A stretch of 17,888 nt of DNA from Actinomyces sp. (GTDB lineage Bacteria > Actinomycetota > Actinomycetes > Actinomycetales > Actinomycetaceae). Of the stretch, positions 7,241-13,927 are shown piece by piece; position 1 is the stretch's first letter; every line of letters begins with the position of its first letter. The stretch covers positions 1-17,888 of the forward strand of contig NZ_JAUMUL010000070.1 in assembly GCF_030530635.1 (NCBI RefSeq), in the 5' to 3' direction. The notes under the pieces were generated by a model that was given only the letters and a program-made list of their open reading frames with translations, was not told where the DNA came from and ran no database searches. The translations under genes and the position numbers were made by a program.

Positions 7241-8326
7241 CTAGATGATCTGCTCCGGGGGCTGCTCGGCGGAGTCTGCACCGTGGTCCCCGAGAACGTC
7301 ACGCAGGGCCCGGACCTGCGGCTCCCCCAGTGCACCGGTGGCTGCACGACGGGTGACTGTCGCCCGGGCCAGCGCCCGGTAGGTGTCCGCGACATCGTCC
7401 AGGCCCTGCCCGTCGACGTCGCGCAGCCGGGTCAGGGCCGCCAAGTGGGCGTGCACCGTACCGGCGTCGCCGCGCGCCACCGGACCGCTCAGCCCGGCTT
7501 CGCCCTCACGCAGGGCGCGATCGAGGGCGGCCGACAGCAGCGGGGAGAGGATGGCGGCACCGTCCTCCACGCCGGCGGCCGCCAGTATGCGCACCGCCTG
7601 GTTCACCAGGGTGACCAGATGGTTGGCGCCGTGGGCGAGGGCGGCGTGGTAGGCGGGGCGGGACTCCTCCGGCAGGACGAAGGGCTCGCCGCCCAGTTCT
7701 ACCGCAAGCGCCTGCCCGATCGGCAGCACGGCCGCGGGAGCGGTTACGGCCATGGGGCAGCCGACCAGTCGGGCGACGTCGGTGGTGAAGCCGCCGAAGG
7801 TCATGGCCGGGTGGATCGCCAGGGGGATGGCGCCGCAGCGCCGGGCGGGCTCGAGCACACCGATCCCGTGGGCGCCGGAGGTGTGCGCCACCAGTTGCCC
7901 GGGCTGCCACCGCCCGAGGTCTGCCAGTCCCCGGACCAGGTCGGCCAGGGCGTCGTCGGGGACGGCCAGCAGCACCAGTTCGGCACGCTCGATGATCTCC
8001 TCCACGTCCAGCAGGGGAACGCCGGGTAGGAGCAGTTCAGCGCGCTCGCGTGAGGCCTCGGAGACGGCGTGCACGCCGATGAGCTGATGGTCCACGGCCC
8101 GCAGGGCGGAGCCGAGGACGGCGCCGACCCGGCCGGCGCTGATAATGCCGACGCCGAGTCGGCCGGGGCGCGCCGGTCGGGTCGAGGCCGAAGGGGATGC
8201 CGCCTGTGGGGCCGAGGTCATCGGGGTCTCACCGGCGGCGGAGGACTGCGTATCCGGGGAGGCGGCAGGGCTGCGGCCATGCGGCTGTGGTTCGGGGGCG
8301 GCAGGCAGGCCGAAAGCACTGGGCAT
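7241..8326 (-). CDS. Rossmann-fold DUF2520 protein, candidate dehydrogenase
   Basis: A 361-residue Rossmann-like and DUF2520 domain protein. After a low-complexity N-terminus of about 55 residues comes a nucleotide-binding beta-alpha-beta start, GRLGVGIISAGRVGAVLGSAL (about 55-75 region), with the pattern GxxxxGRVG. Then AELVLLAVPDDALADLV and VAHTSGAHG, as in 6-phosphogluconate dehydrogenase/ProC-like folds, and an all-helical C-terminal domain with YHAALAHGANHLVTLVNQA. The family has no assigned reaction. Its position directly before panC suggests a pantothenate role such as ketopantoate reduction; that is inference. Start choice is open: ATG 8326, or ATG 8221 (MTSAPQAAS, preceded by GGTGAGA), which would remove 35 residues of low-complexity sequence. 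Confidence 0.85.
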   Translation of the reverse strand: MPSAFGLPAAPEPQPHGRSPAASPDTQSSAAGETPMTSAPQAASPSASTRPARPGRLGVGIISAGRVGAVLGSALRAVDHQLIGVHAVSEASRERAELLLPGVPLLDVEEIIERAELVLLAVPDDALADLVRGLADLGRWQPGQLVAHTSGAHGIGVLEPARRCGAIPLAIHPAMTFGGFTTDVARLVGCPMAVTAPAAVLPIGQALAVELGGEPFVLPEESRPAYHAALAHGANHLVTLVNQAVRILAAAGVEDGAAILSPLLSAALDRALREGEAGLSGPVARGDAGTVHAHLAALTRLRDVDGQGLDDVADTYRALARATVTRRAATGALGEPQVRALRDVLGDHGADSAEQPPEQII

Positions 8327-8505
8327 GCCGCGATGCTCTCACGAGCACGGCGCCTGCGCCGTAATCACCGCCGAGATCGGTAGACGTTACCGCCGAGATC
8401 GGTAGATACGGCGGCCGCGTGCCCTGACAAACAAGGATCGGGATGCGTGCCCGCCCGACCGCCCCCGCGTGAGGCCTTCTCGCACCGGAGCATGAACCAT
8501 CCGGC
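8327..8505. other. Gap between DUF3180 and DUF2520 genes
   Basis: The 179-bp gap breaks the otherwise tight run of minus-strand genes. It contains the tandem repeat at 8367-8406. No terminator with a clear stem and no small gene is supported. Confidence 0.5.
8367..8410 (+). repeat. Second locus of the CCGAGNTCGGTAGA tandem repeat
   Basis: ACCGCCGAGATCGGTAGA occurs at 8367-8384 and again, identically, at 8389-8406, a 22-bp period. The core CCGAGATCGG contains the CCGA-NN-TCGG inverted repeat seen in the 3656-3697 pair, which reads the same on the opposite strand. Two separate intergenic loci with the same paired design indicate a dispersed family. Confidence 0.75.
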
Positions 8506-8994
8506 TCAGGCGGTGCTTCCATGTGGCGGGGAACTGGAACGCAGGTCGTCGTCATCGTCTTCACCGATGGCGCACCAGTGTTCGACGAGCAGTCCGATGC
8601 CGCTCCACAGCACGCAGGCGCTCAGACAGGCGCCGGCGGACCAGGCCAGCGAGATCATGGCCGGCGAGTCCAGGTTCAGTAGCGCAACGGCGAGCCCGCC
8701 GGCGTAGACGCCGCCGATCACCGCCCCGACCCGGGCCGAGGCCTGCGCGGCCGCAGCGGTGGTGGCGGCCCCCAAGGGGGTCATCCAGGTCGGTTCGTGT
8801 TCGCGCAGGCGCCGCACCGCCAGTCCGGCGACCAGCACGCTCGTCGCGATGACGATGGCGACGGCGGCACCCCACGGCGTGAGCGAAAGGGTCCAGCCGC
8901 GGTGGCCCAGCATGAGGTCGGAGGCCGCCCAGGCGAGCACTCCGGGCCCGACGAAGCACGCGAGGACAGTCGTCCAGCGCGTGCGCCGCATCAT
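8506..8994 (-). CDS. DUF3180 family membrane protein
   Basis: A 162-residue protein with four hydrophobic segments (about 9-27, 40-61, 85-107 and 113-136), matching the small DUF3180 membrane family found next to folK in actinobacteria. The cytoplasmic C-terminus is acidic (EDDDDD near 144-149) followed by Ser/Pro. Its ATG at 8994 overlaps the TGA of the FolB-FolK gene in an ATGA, so translation is coupled. A second ATG follows immediately and could also be used. No function has been established for the family and no catalytic motif is visible. Confidence 0.85.
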   Translation of the reverse strand: MMRRTRWTTVLACFVGPGVLAWAASDLMLGHRGWTLSLTPWGAAVAIVIATSVLVAGLAVRRLREHEPTWMTPLGAATTAAAAQASARVGAVIGGVYAGGLAVALLNLDSPAMISLAWSAGACLSACVLWSGIGLLVEHWCAIGEDDDDDLRSSSPPHGSTA

Positions 8995-10910
8995 AGTTCC
9001 TGGCCGTTACGGCCGCCGATGACGTCGTTCCAGTTCGGCGGCGCGGCCCATTCGTGTTCATCGGCGGCCGCCTCATCGCCGTCCGCCGGGGCTGGGGCCA
9101 CGGGTGACTGCGGCGGGGCGGCGGGCGCCTCGGCGTCCACGGGTTCCGCCACATGGCGGGCGTGGGACTGGCCCGGCTCGGGCTGTTGCGGGAGTTGCTC
9201 AGAGTGGGAAGGCAGTGGGGCCGACTGCGGCCAGGGCTGGACCGGCTGTGGCCGCCCGTACTGGGCGGGGCCGACGGGTCCGGATGGGGAAGGTTCCGCG
9301 GGCCACGGCTGCTCCGCCATTACCTCCGGCGGCGCGGGGGCGGCGGGCTGCGCCACCGGTTCGGGCTGGGGCTGCCAGGGATCGGCCGGTTGCGCGGCAT
9401 CAGCCCCCGCATCGATCGGCTCAGCCGGGGCCTCGGCCGCGGGGGCCTCCTCCACCTCCGGCGGGGCGACATATTGCCCGGTCGGCAGGGCCGGGAGGTG
9501 ATCCGAGTCGAGCCAGTCGAGCGCCAACCAGCGCACGCCGTCGCGGTCCGGGGCGGTCTCGGCCAGGGCGGCGACGGACTGGTCGCCGATCTCGGCGAAG
9601 GGGTCGGCCTGCGCCCAGGGGGTCAGGACGAAGGCCCGCTGCGCGGCGCGCGGATGCGGCAGGGTGAGTTCCGGCTCGGTGGAGGTGACGCCCTCGTAGG
9701 TGATGATGTCGGCGTCGAGCGTGCGGGGCCCCTGGGGGCGGGTGCGCACACGCCCGGCCGCGGCCTCCAGGTCTTGGCAGACGGCCAGCACCTCCCGCGG
9801 GGAGAGGGTAGTGGTGGCCAGGACCACGGTGTTGAGGTAGTCCGGCTGCTCCTCGCCGTCATCAACGACGGCGGCCGTGCGGGCCAGCGGGGCGACGGTC
9901 GTGACGTCGATGCCGTCGGTGTTGCGCAGGGTGCCGACCGCGGTGCGCAGCGAGGGCACCACACCGCCGACATTGCCGCCCAGGGCGATGACCAACTCGA
10001 CCGGCGCCTGCGGACGCACGGTGAGAGGGTCGGCCGGGGGCTGCGGGACGGGCGCCGGGACCGCCTCTGGGATCGGAGCCGGCGCGACGGCGGGGGCCTG
10101 CGGGGCGTCGATCGGCCAGGGCTCGTGCGACGGCTGGGCGGAAACTGCCTCCGGCTCCGAAGCGACGCCGCCGAACTGCGGGCCGACAAGCGGTTCGGCA
10201 GGTGCGGAGGCCGCCGGGGAGGCGGCGACCGGACCGGGTGCGGCAAAGTCCTCGGCAGGGGCGGGGGCGGCGGATGGTTCAGCCTCCCAGCCGCTCACCG
10301 GAGCCGCAGCCTCCACGGCGGCAGGCTCGTCCTCCAAGCCGCTCACCGGAGCGGGGGCGGCGGGCGCGGGGGTCGGGGAGGCGGCGACCGGGGCGAAGGC
10401 CGCTTGCTCTCCCCAGGCGGCCTCCTCCGAGAGGGGTGCGGCCAGCGGGGCCGACGCGGCGGGGGCCGGGGAGGGTGACACGGCGGGCGCCGCCGCCACG
10501 TTCATGGAGGCTTCACCGGCGGCGTCGGCATTGCGGGAGATGGTTACGGACACGTCGTCAAAAGCGACGTCCAGTGGTGCCTGGGGCTTGTGGACGGTGA
10601 CCTCCACGGCGCTGACGCGCGGGAAGGCGAGCACGGTGTCGCTTATGCGCTCGGCGAGCGTCTCGATGAGGCCGACCGGTTCACCCTCAATGACGCCTAC
10701 GACCGCGCGGGCGACGTCCACATAGTTCACGGCGTCAGTCACCGAGTCGGTGACGGCGGCGACCGCGGTGCCGCGGTCCCCCAGGAAGACGGTGACGTCG
10801 GCGGTGAACAGCTGCCCCTCGGTGCGCTCGAAGGGAAGGAGGCCGTGGTAGCCGCGGGCGGATAAGCCCGTCAAAGCAATCCTGTCAGGGGTGGCGTGGT
10901 TGGTACTCAT
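8991..10910 (-). CDS. folBK: Fused dihydroneopterin aldolase / HPPK with long Pro-Ala linker and tail
   Basis: Carries two consecutive steps of folate synthesis. FolB (about 9-127) turns dihydroneopterin into hydroxymethyldihydropterin; E28 in YHGLLPFERTEGQLF and K108 in EVTVHKPQAPL match the conserved active-site Glu and Lys. FolK (about 304-465) pyrophosphorylates that product; it opens with VELVIALGGNVG and shows the signature RPQGPRTLDADII (391-403). The two are joined by a linker of about 175 residues rich in Ala and Pro with repeated VSGxExEP and VAASP units, and FolK is followed by a similar disordered tail of about 150 residues ending APPNWNDVIGG. Separate FolB and FolK would total only about 290 residues, so more than half of the protein is low complexity. 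The start ATG overlaps the folP stop (ATGA). Both enzyme calls are firm. Confidence 0.92.
   Translation of the reverse strand: MSTNHATPDRIALTGLSARGYHGLLPFERTEGQLFTADVTVFLGDRGTAVAAVTDSVTDAVNYVDVARAVVGVIEGEPVGLIETLAERISDTVLAFPRVSAVEVTVHKPQAPLDVAFDDVSVTISRNADAAGEASMNVAAAPAVSPSPAPAASAPLAAPLSEEAAWGEQAAFAPVAASPTPAPAAPAPVSGLEDEPAAVEAAAPVSGWEAEPSAAPAPAEDFAAPGPVAASPAASAPAEPLVGPQFGGVASEPEAVSAQPSHEPWPIDAPQAPAVAPAPIPEAVPAPVPQPPADPLTVRPQAPVELVIALGGNVGGVVPSLRTAVGTLRNTDGIDVTTVAPLARTAAVVDDGEEQPDYLNTVVLATTTLSPREVLAVCQDLEAAAGRVRTRPQGPRTLDADIITYEGVTSTEPELTLPHPRAAQRAFVLTPWAQADPFAEIGDQSVAALAETAPDRDGVRWLALDWLDSDHLPALPTGQYVAPPEVEEAPAAEAPAEPIDAGADAAQPADPWQPQPEPVAQPAAPAPPEVMAEQPWPAEPSPSGPVGPAQYGRPQPVQPWPQSAPLPSHSEQLPQQPEPGQSHARHVAEPVDAEAPAAPPQSPVAPAPADGDEAAADEHEWAAPPNWNDVIGGRNGQEL
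10215..10391 (-). repeat. 18-bp direct repeats inside the FolB-FolK linker
   Basis: CGGGGAGGCGGCGACCGG occurs at 10215-10232 and 10374-10391, an offset of 159 bp (53 codons, in frame). Both encode VAASP. A second pair, AGCCGCTCACCGGAGC, recurs within the same stretch. Such repeats could expand or contract the linker without a frameshift. Confidence 0.6.
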
Positions 10911-11788
10911 CGGTTTTCCTTCCAGAGGGAAGCGGTGCGGACGGCGTCCCGATTGGCCGGGACCTCGTGGACTCTCACGGCCCAGGCGCCGGCGGCGGCG
11001 GCCAGGGCGGTTGTGGCGGTGGTGGCGGCGTCACGGGCAAGCGGGTCGGAGGCGGCCTCGGGGACCGTGGCGGCGGCGAGGAAGCGCTTGCGGGAGGCGC
11101 CGATCAGGACGGGTCGTCCCAGGTCGGCCACCAACCGCCCGGTGGCGGCCAGCAGCTCCCACGACTGGGGGTGAGTCTTGGCGAAGCCGAGACCCGGGTC
11201 AAGCACTATCTGCTCCGGGCGCACCCCGGCGGCGTCGAGCTCGCTCAGCCGCATGCGCAGCTCCGCCTCGACTCCGGCGAGAACACCGCCGTCACCGTAG
11301 TCGGTCAGGCCGTCCATGGTTTCGGGGGTGCCGCGCCAGTGCTGGCAGATGTAGACCACGCCCGCGGCGGCGACAACCCGGTGCATGTCCGGGTCGGCCA
11401 GCCCGCCGGAGACGTCGTTGATGATCCGGGCTCCGGCTCTGACGGCGGCGTGGGCGGTCTCGGCGTGCAGGGTGTCTACGGAGACGACGGCACCGGTGTC
11501 GGCGAGCGCACGGACGACCGGCAGCACGCGGCTCTGCTCGTCCGTGACGTTTACCGGGGCGGCACCGGGCCGGGTCGACTGGCCGCCGATGTCGAGGATG
11601 TCGGCCCCCTGGGCCAACAGCTGCCGGCCGTGGGCGACGGCGAGTTCGGTGGTTTGCCAGCGGCCGCCGTCGGAGAAGGAGTCCGGGGTGACGTTGACGA
11701 CCCCCATGACCAGGGTACGGCCCGCCGCGGAGGCCGCGGTGAGCGGCTGTGGCAGCGGCGCCGGGGCCTTGATAGGGATCGCGTTCAC
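10907..11788 (-). CDS. folP: Dihydropteroate synthase
   Basis: Joins hydroxymethyldihydropterin pyrophosphate (the FolK product) to p-aminobenzoate; it is the sulfonamide target. All family landmarks are visible: MGVVNVTPDSFSDGG (28-42), DILDIGGQSTRPGA (63-76), INDVSGG (123-129), LDPGLGFAKT (196-205) and GASRKRF (230-236). The 293-residue length is normal. The start is a GTG at 11788 with only a poorly spaced GGGGG before it. The stop overlaps the FolB-FolK start (ATGA). In the ancestral order folE would have ended about 145 bp upstream; now the ATPase module intervenes, so its supply of transcript from ftsH-folE is in question. Confidence 0.96.
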   Translation of the reverse strand: MNAIPIKAPAPLPQPLTAASAAGRTLVMGVVNVTPDSFSDGGRWQTTELAVAHGRQLLAQGADILDIGGQSTRPGAAPVNVTDEQSRVLPVVRALADTGAVVSVDTLHAETAHAAVRAGARIINDVSGGLADPDMHRVVAAAGVVYICQHWRGTPETMDGLTDYGDGGVLAGVEAELRMRLSELDAAGVRPEQIVLDPGLGFAKTHPQSWELLAATGRLVADLGRPVLIGASRKRFLAAATVPEAASDPLARDAATTATTALAAAAGAWAVRVHEVPANRDAVRTASLWKENR

Positions 11789-11839
11789 GCCCCCAGGCTA
11801 TCGGACGCGACCGGATTCCCCAGGATTTCGCGGACACAA

Positions 11840-11858
11840 CCCCGGCACGAAGCCGGGG
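11840..11858 (-). terminator. GC-rich hairpin between folP and the folE remnant
   Basis: CCCCGGC (11840-11846) and GCCGGGG (11852-11858) pair fully around a 5-nt loop. On the minus strand the stem is followed by TTGTGT, a weak U-rich tail. It could attenuate transcription entering folP, or be a structured leader. Confidence 0.4.
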
Positions 11859-11918
11859 GGACACCCACGTGGCGCGCCGGTCCACCGGCAGCCGGAGCTC
11901 CGGGCGGGCGGTGGCGGG

Positions 11919-11985
11919 CGACGTCGGCCCCGCTCAGGCGCGGCGGCCGAGCACCAGGCTCATGGCCTCGGAGCGGGTGGCGGCG
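11919..11985. repeat. 67-bp direct repeat, left copy (folP side)
   Basis: Identical over all 67 bases to 13337-13403, and the match stops cleanly at both ends (G vs T at 11918/13336 and G vs T at 11986/13404). It comprises the 3' end of folE plus its downstream 15 bp. It forms the left boundary of the inserted ATPase module. Confidence 0.95.
11934..11985 (-). pseudogene. Duplicated 3' fragment of folE
   Basis: On the minus strand this fragment encodes ATRSEAMSLVLGRRA and the stop, exactly the last residues of the intact folE at 13352. It has no start or catalytic region and marks where the original folE end lay next to folP, or the copy brought in by the inserted module. Confidence 0.85.
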
Positions 11986-12000
11986 GGCCACACACCCCTA

Positions 12001-12029
12001 TTGACATCGTTTTATTGGATGACAATAAA
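12001..12029 (+). promoter_or_regulatory. Promoter of the ATPase gene
   Basis: A perfect -35 hexamer TTGACA (12001-12006) is followed after 17 nt by AATAAA (12024-12029), a fair -10. The region is strikingly AT-rich against its GC-rich surroundings. A start of transcription near 12036 would leave a leader of about 20 nt. Confidence 0.6.
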
Positions 12030-12041
12030 ACACAATAAAAC
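12009..12041 (+). promoter_or_regulatory. Operator-like palindrome overlapping the ATPase promoter
   Basis: GTTTTATTG (12009-12017) and CAATAAAAC (12023-12031) form a perfect 9-bp inverted repeat with a 5-bp spacer, and a third half-site CAATAAAAC follows at 12033-12041. The arms cover the -35/-10 spacer and the -10 itself, so a bound dimeric repressor would block the promoter. The ATPase's own C-terminal winged-helix-like domain is one candidate binder. Confidence 0.55.
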
Positions 12042-12056
12042 AAGTAAGATGACCTC

Positions 12057-13274
12057 GTGGACAACGTGAGCAACCCGTACACGCCCAACGCCGGCGCCAC
12101 CCCCGAGGCCCTGATCGGACGCGACGGACAGACTGAGGACTTCTCTGTTCTGCTCGAGCGCCTCAAGCGTGGACGCACCGAGCAGTCGATGATCATCACC
12201 GGTCTTCGGGGCGTCGGCAAAACCGTGCTGCTCAGCCGGTTCGCCGAAATCGCGGAGGAGGCGGGCTGGGAGGTCATTGAGATGGAGGCGTCCAAACATG
12301 ACGAGAGCGCGTTCCGGCAGATGATCTTCGCAAAGTTCCGGGCCGCGCTCCTGCACCTGTCGCCCCGGCGCAGGTGGGGGGAACGCGCTCGTCATGCGGC
12401 GGCGGTGCTCAGTTCCTTCATACTGTCCGTGGATCAGGAGGGGAGCATCTCCTTTACCTGGGACGTCCCGGCATCTGATGGATACGCCGACAACGGTGAC
12501 CTGGGCCTGGATCTTACCGACGTGTTCCTGGCGGTCGGAGACGTCGCCAAGGAGAAGAAGGCGGGCGTCGTCGTCCTCATTGATGAAGTCCAGTTCCTCA
12601 ACAAGAAGCAGTTGGAGTCTCTGATCCAGGCCGTCCACAAGTCCGTGCAGAAGAAACTCCCCATCACCTTCGTCGGTGCGGGCCTGCCCCAAATCGCCGA
12701 ACTCGCCGGTGACGCCAAGTCCTATGCCGAACGCCTATTCAGATTCCCGCGGATCGACTCGCTGACCGAGCAGGAGGCGCGCCGAGCCATCATAGAACCT
12801 GCCCAGGCGGAGGGCGTCACTTTCACAGCCGAAGCGGCGGATTTGGCTGTCGGCATCACCCACGGCTACCCGTACTTCTTGCAAGAACTGGGCTACCAGG
12901 CGTGGATCGTCGCCAAGGACGGACAAATCACGGCTGAGGACATCTCCACCGCACGCGAGGCATACGAGGCCAAGCTGGACAGCTCGTTCTTCAGAGTACG
13001 CCTCGACCGAGCCACACCACTACAGACGGCGTACATGCGGGCCATGGCCGAGCTGGGCCCCGAACCGCAGAAGGCCTCCGAGGTCGCTTCCCTCATGAAA
13101 CGCGAGTCATCCCAGCTGGGCCCCATACGCTCACAGCTCATCGAAATGGGTCTGCTCTACACACCTCAGCACGGGTACGCCGCGTTCACTGTGCCGGAGT
13201 TCGACTCCTTCATGCGTCGCGCCGTCCCCGAACTCGATGTGCCTGAGATACATCGCCGACGTCGCCGCAGGTGA
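12057..13274 (+). CDS. AAA/STAND-like P-loop ATPase with C-terminal winged helix
   Basis: A 405-residue P-loop ATPase of the archaeal-ATPase/AAA_16 type. The Walker A is GLRGVGKT (49-56), Walker B VVVLIDEVQF (171-180), and a sensor-1-like ITFVGAGLP follows (203-211). The segment at about 320-390 (SEVASLMKRESSQLGPIRSQLIEMGLLY as its centre) looks like a winged helix ending in a beta hairpin, suggesting DNA binding. The product ends in HRRRRRR. N-terminal NPYTPNAGATP is typical of this widespread actinobacterial group, whose function is not established. GTG 12057 is used; GTG 12066 is the alternative and neither has a clear ribosome site. It is the only gene within the 67-bp repeats and is antisense to the folate operon. 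Defence, regulatory or selfish roles are possible; none is shown. Confidence 0.85.
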   Translation: MDNVSNPYTPNAGATPEALIGRDGQTEDFSVLLERLKRGRTEQSMIITGLRGVGKTVLLSRFAEIAEEAGWEVIEMEASKHDESAFRQMIFAKFRAALLHLSPRRRWGERARHAAAVLSSFILSVDQEGSISFTWDVPASDGYADNGDLGLDLTDVFLAVGDVAKEKKAGVVVLIDEVQFLNKKQLESLIQAVHKSVQKKLPITFVGAGLPQIAELAGDAKSYAERLFRFPRIDSLTEQEARRAIIEPAQAEGVTFTAEAADLAVGITHGYPYFLQELGYQAWIVAKDGQITAEDISTAREAYEAKLDSSFFRVRLDRATPLQTAYMRAMAELGPEPQKASEVASLMKRESSQLGPIRSQLIEMGLLYTPQHGYAAFTVPEFDSFMRRAVPELDVPEIHRRRRRR

Positions 13275-13336
13275 ATGCGCTGCACCTGCGAGCGCCCACA
13301 GCATCCACCGCCTCAGCCGCCTGAAGCGCCCCCAAT

Positions 13337-13403
13337 CGACGTCGGCCCCGCTCAGGCGCGGCGGCCGAGCACCAGGCTCATGGCCTCGGAGCGGGTGGCG
13401 GCG
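13337..13403. repeat. 67-bp direct repeat, right copy (end of intact folE)
   Basis: Second copy of the perfect repeat. It includes the functional folE stop codon (13352-13354), the last 16 codons of folE, and 15 bp downstream. Homologous recombination between the two copies would remove the ATPase and restore folE next to folP. Confidence 0.95.
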
Positions 13404-13927
13404 TTGCGCATGACGCCGCGCACTGCACTGGTCACCGTGTTCGCGCCGGGCTTGTGCACGCCCCGCATGGACATGCACAGGTGCTCGGCCTCGATCACCA
13501 CGATCACGCCGCGCACTCCCAACCGCTCCACCATGGCGTCAGCGATCTGGGAGGTGAGCCGCTCCTGCACCTGGGGACGGCGGGCGTAGCCCTCCACCAG
13601 ACGGGCGAGTTTGCTCAGGCCCGTGACGCGCCCGTCCTCGCCGGGTATGTAGCCGACGTGGGCGACCCCGTGGAATGGCAGCAGGTGGTGCTCGCACACC
13701 GAGTACAGGGGGATGTCCCGCACCAGCACCATCTCCTGGTGGGCGGCGTCGAAGACGGTCTCCAGGTGGCAGGCCGGATCCTCGCTCAGGCCGGAGAACA
13801 TCTCCGCCAGGGCGCGGGCGATCCGGTCCGGGGTGTCGCGCAGCCCGTCGCGGTCCGGGTCCTCGCCGACGGCGATCAGCAGGTCCCGCACGGCGCGGCG
13901 CACGCCGTCGGGATCATAGCCGGTCAC
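13352..13927 (-). CDS. folE: GTP cyclohydrolase I
   Basis: Opens the GTP ring to give dihydroneopterin triphosphate, the first step of folate synthesis; works as a zinc-dependent decamer. Zinc ligands are visible as C78 and H81 in SVCEHHLLPFHG and C151 in EAEHLCMSMRG. The 191-residue length is normal. GTG 13927 is chosen because it overlaps the ftsH TGA as GTGA and has GGAG six nt upstream; the adjacent GTG at 13930 is less well spaced. A longer open frame to 14152 exists, but its extra N-terminus is an Arg/Ala-rich shadow of ftsH. The last 16 codons lie in the 67-bp repeat shared with 11919-11985. Coupled to ftsH upstream; separated from folP by the ATPase insertion. Confidence 0.96.
   Translation of the reverse strand: MTGYDPDGVRRAVRDLLIAVGEDPDRDGLRDTPDRIARALAEMFSGLSEDPACHLETVFDAAHQEMVLVRDIPLYSVCEHHLLPFHGVAHVGYIPGEDGRVTGLSKLARLVEGYARRPQVQERLTSQIADAMVERLGVRGVIVVIEAEHLCMSMRGVHKPGANTVTSAVRGVMRNAATRSEAMSLVLGRRA

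Larger units (their letters stand above)
11919..13403 (+). mobile_element. Putative single-gene ATPase insertion at the 3' end of folE
   Basis: The ATPase gene, its promoter and 60-70 bp of flanks are bracketed by perfect 67-bp direct repeats with a 1,418-bp offset. The module is on the opposite strand to the surrounding folate genes, divides folE from folP, and leaves folE intact. There is no transposase, integrase or terminal inverted repeat in the unique 1,351 bp (11986-13336). The repeat is far longer than normal transposition target duplications, so site-specific or homologous integration of a circle carrying a folE tail, or template switching, fits better. The mobile status is an inference from the repeats. 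Confidence 0.6.

Noticed and set aside
6695..8029. Plus-strand open frame of 444 codons opposite panC and the DUF2520 gene
   Set aside because: Shadow of two well-supported minus-strand genes, with low-complexity Gly/Gln/Val content and no domain.
8367..8410. CRISPR-like repeat
   Set aside because: Only two copies with a 4-bp gap, no spacers and no cas genes; a tandem repeat explains it better.
9153..10478. Plus-strand open frame of 441 codons opposite the FolB-FolK gene
   Set aside because: Arg/Gly-rich shadow that persists because of the GC-rich linker; no recognisable motif.
11919..11985. Classic insertion-sequence target-site duplication
   Set aside because: 67 bp is much too long and there are no terminal inverted repeats or transposase between the copies.
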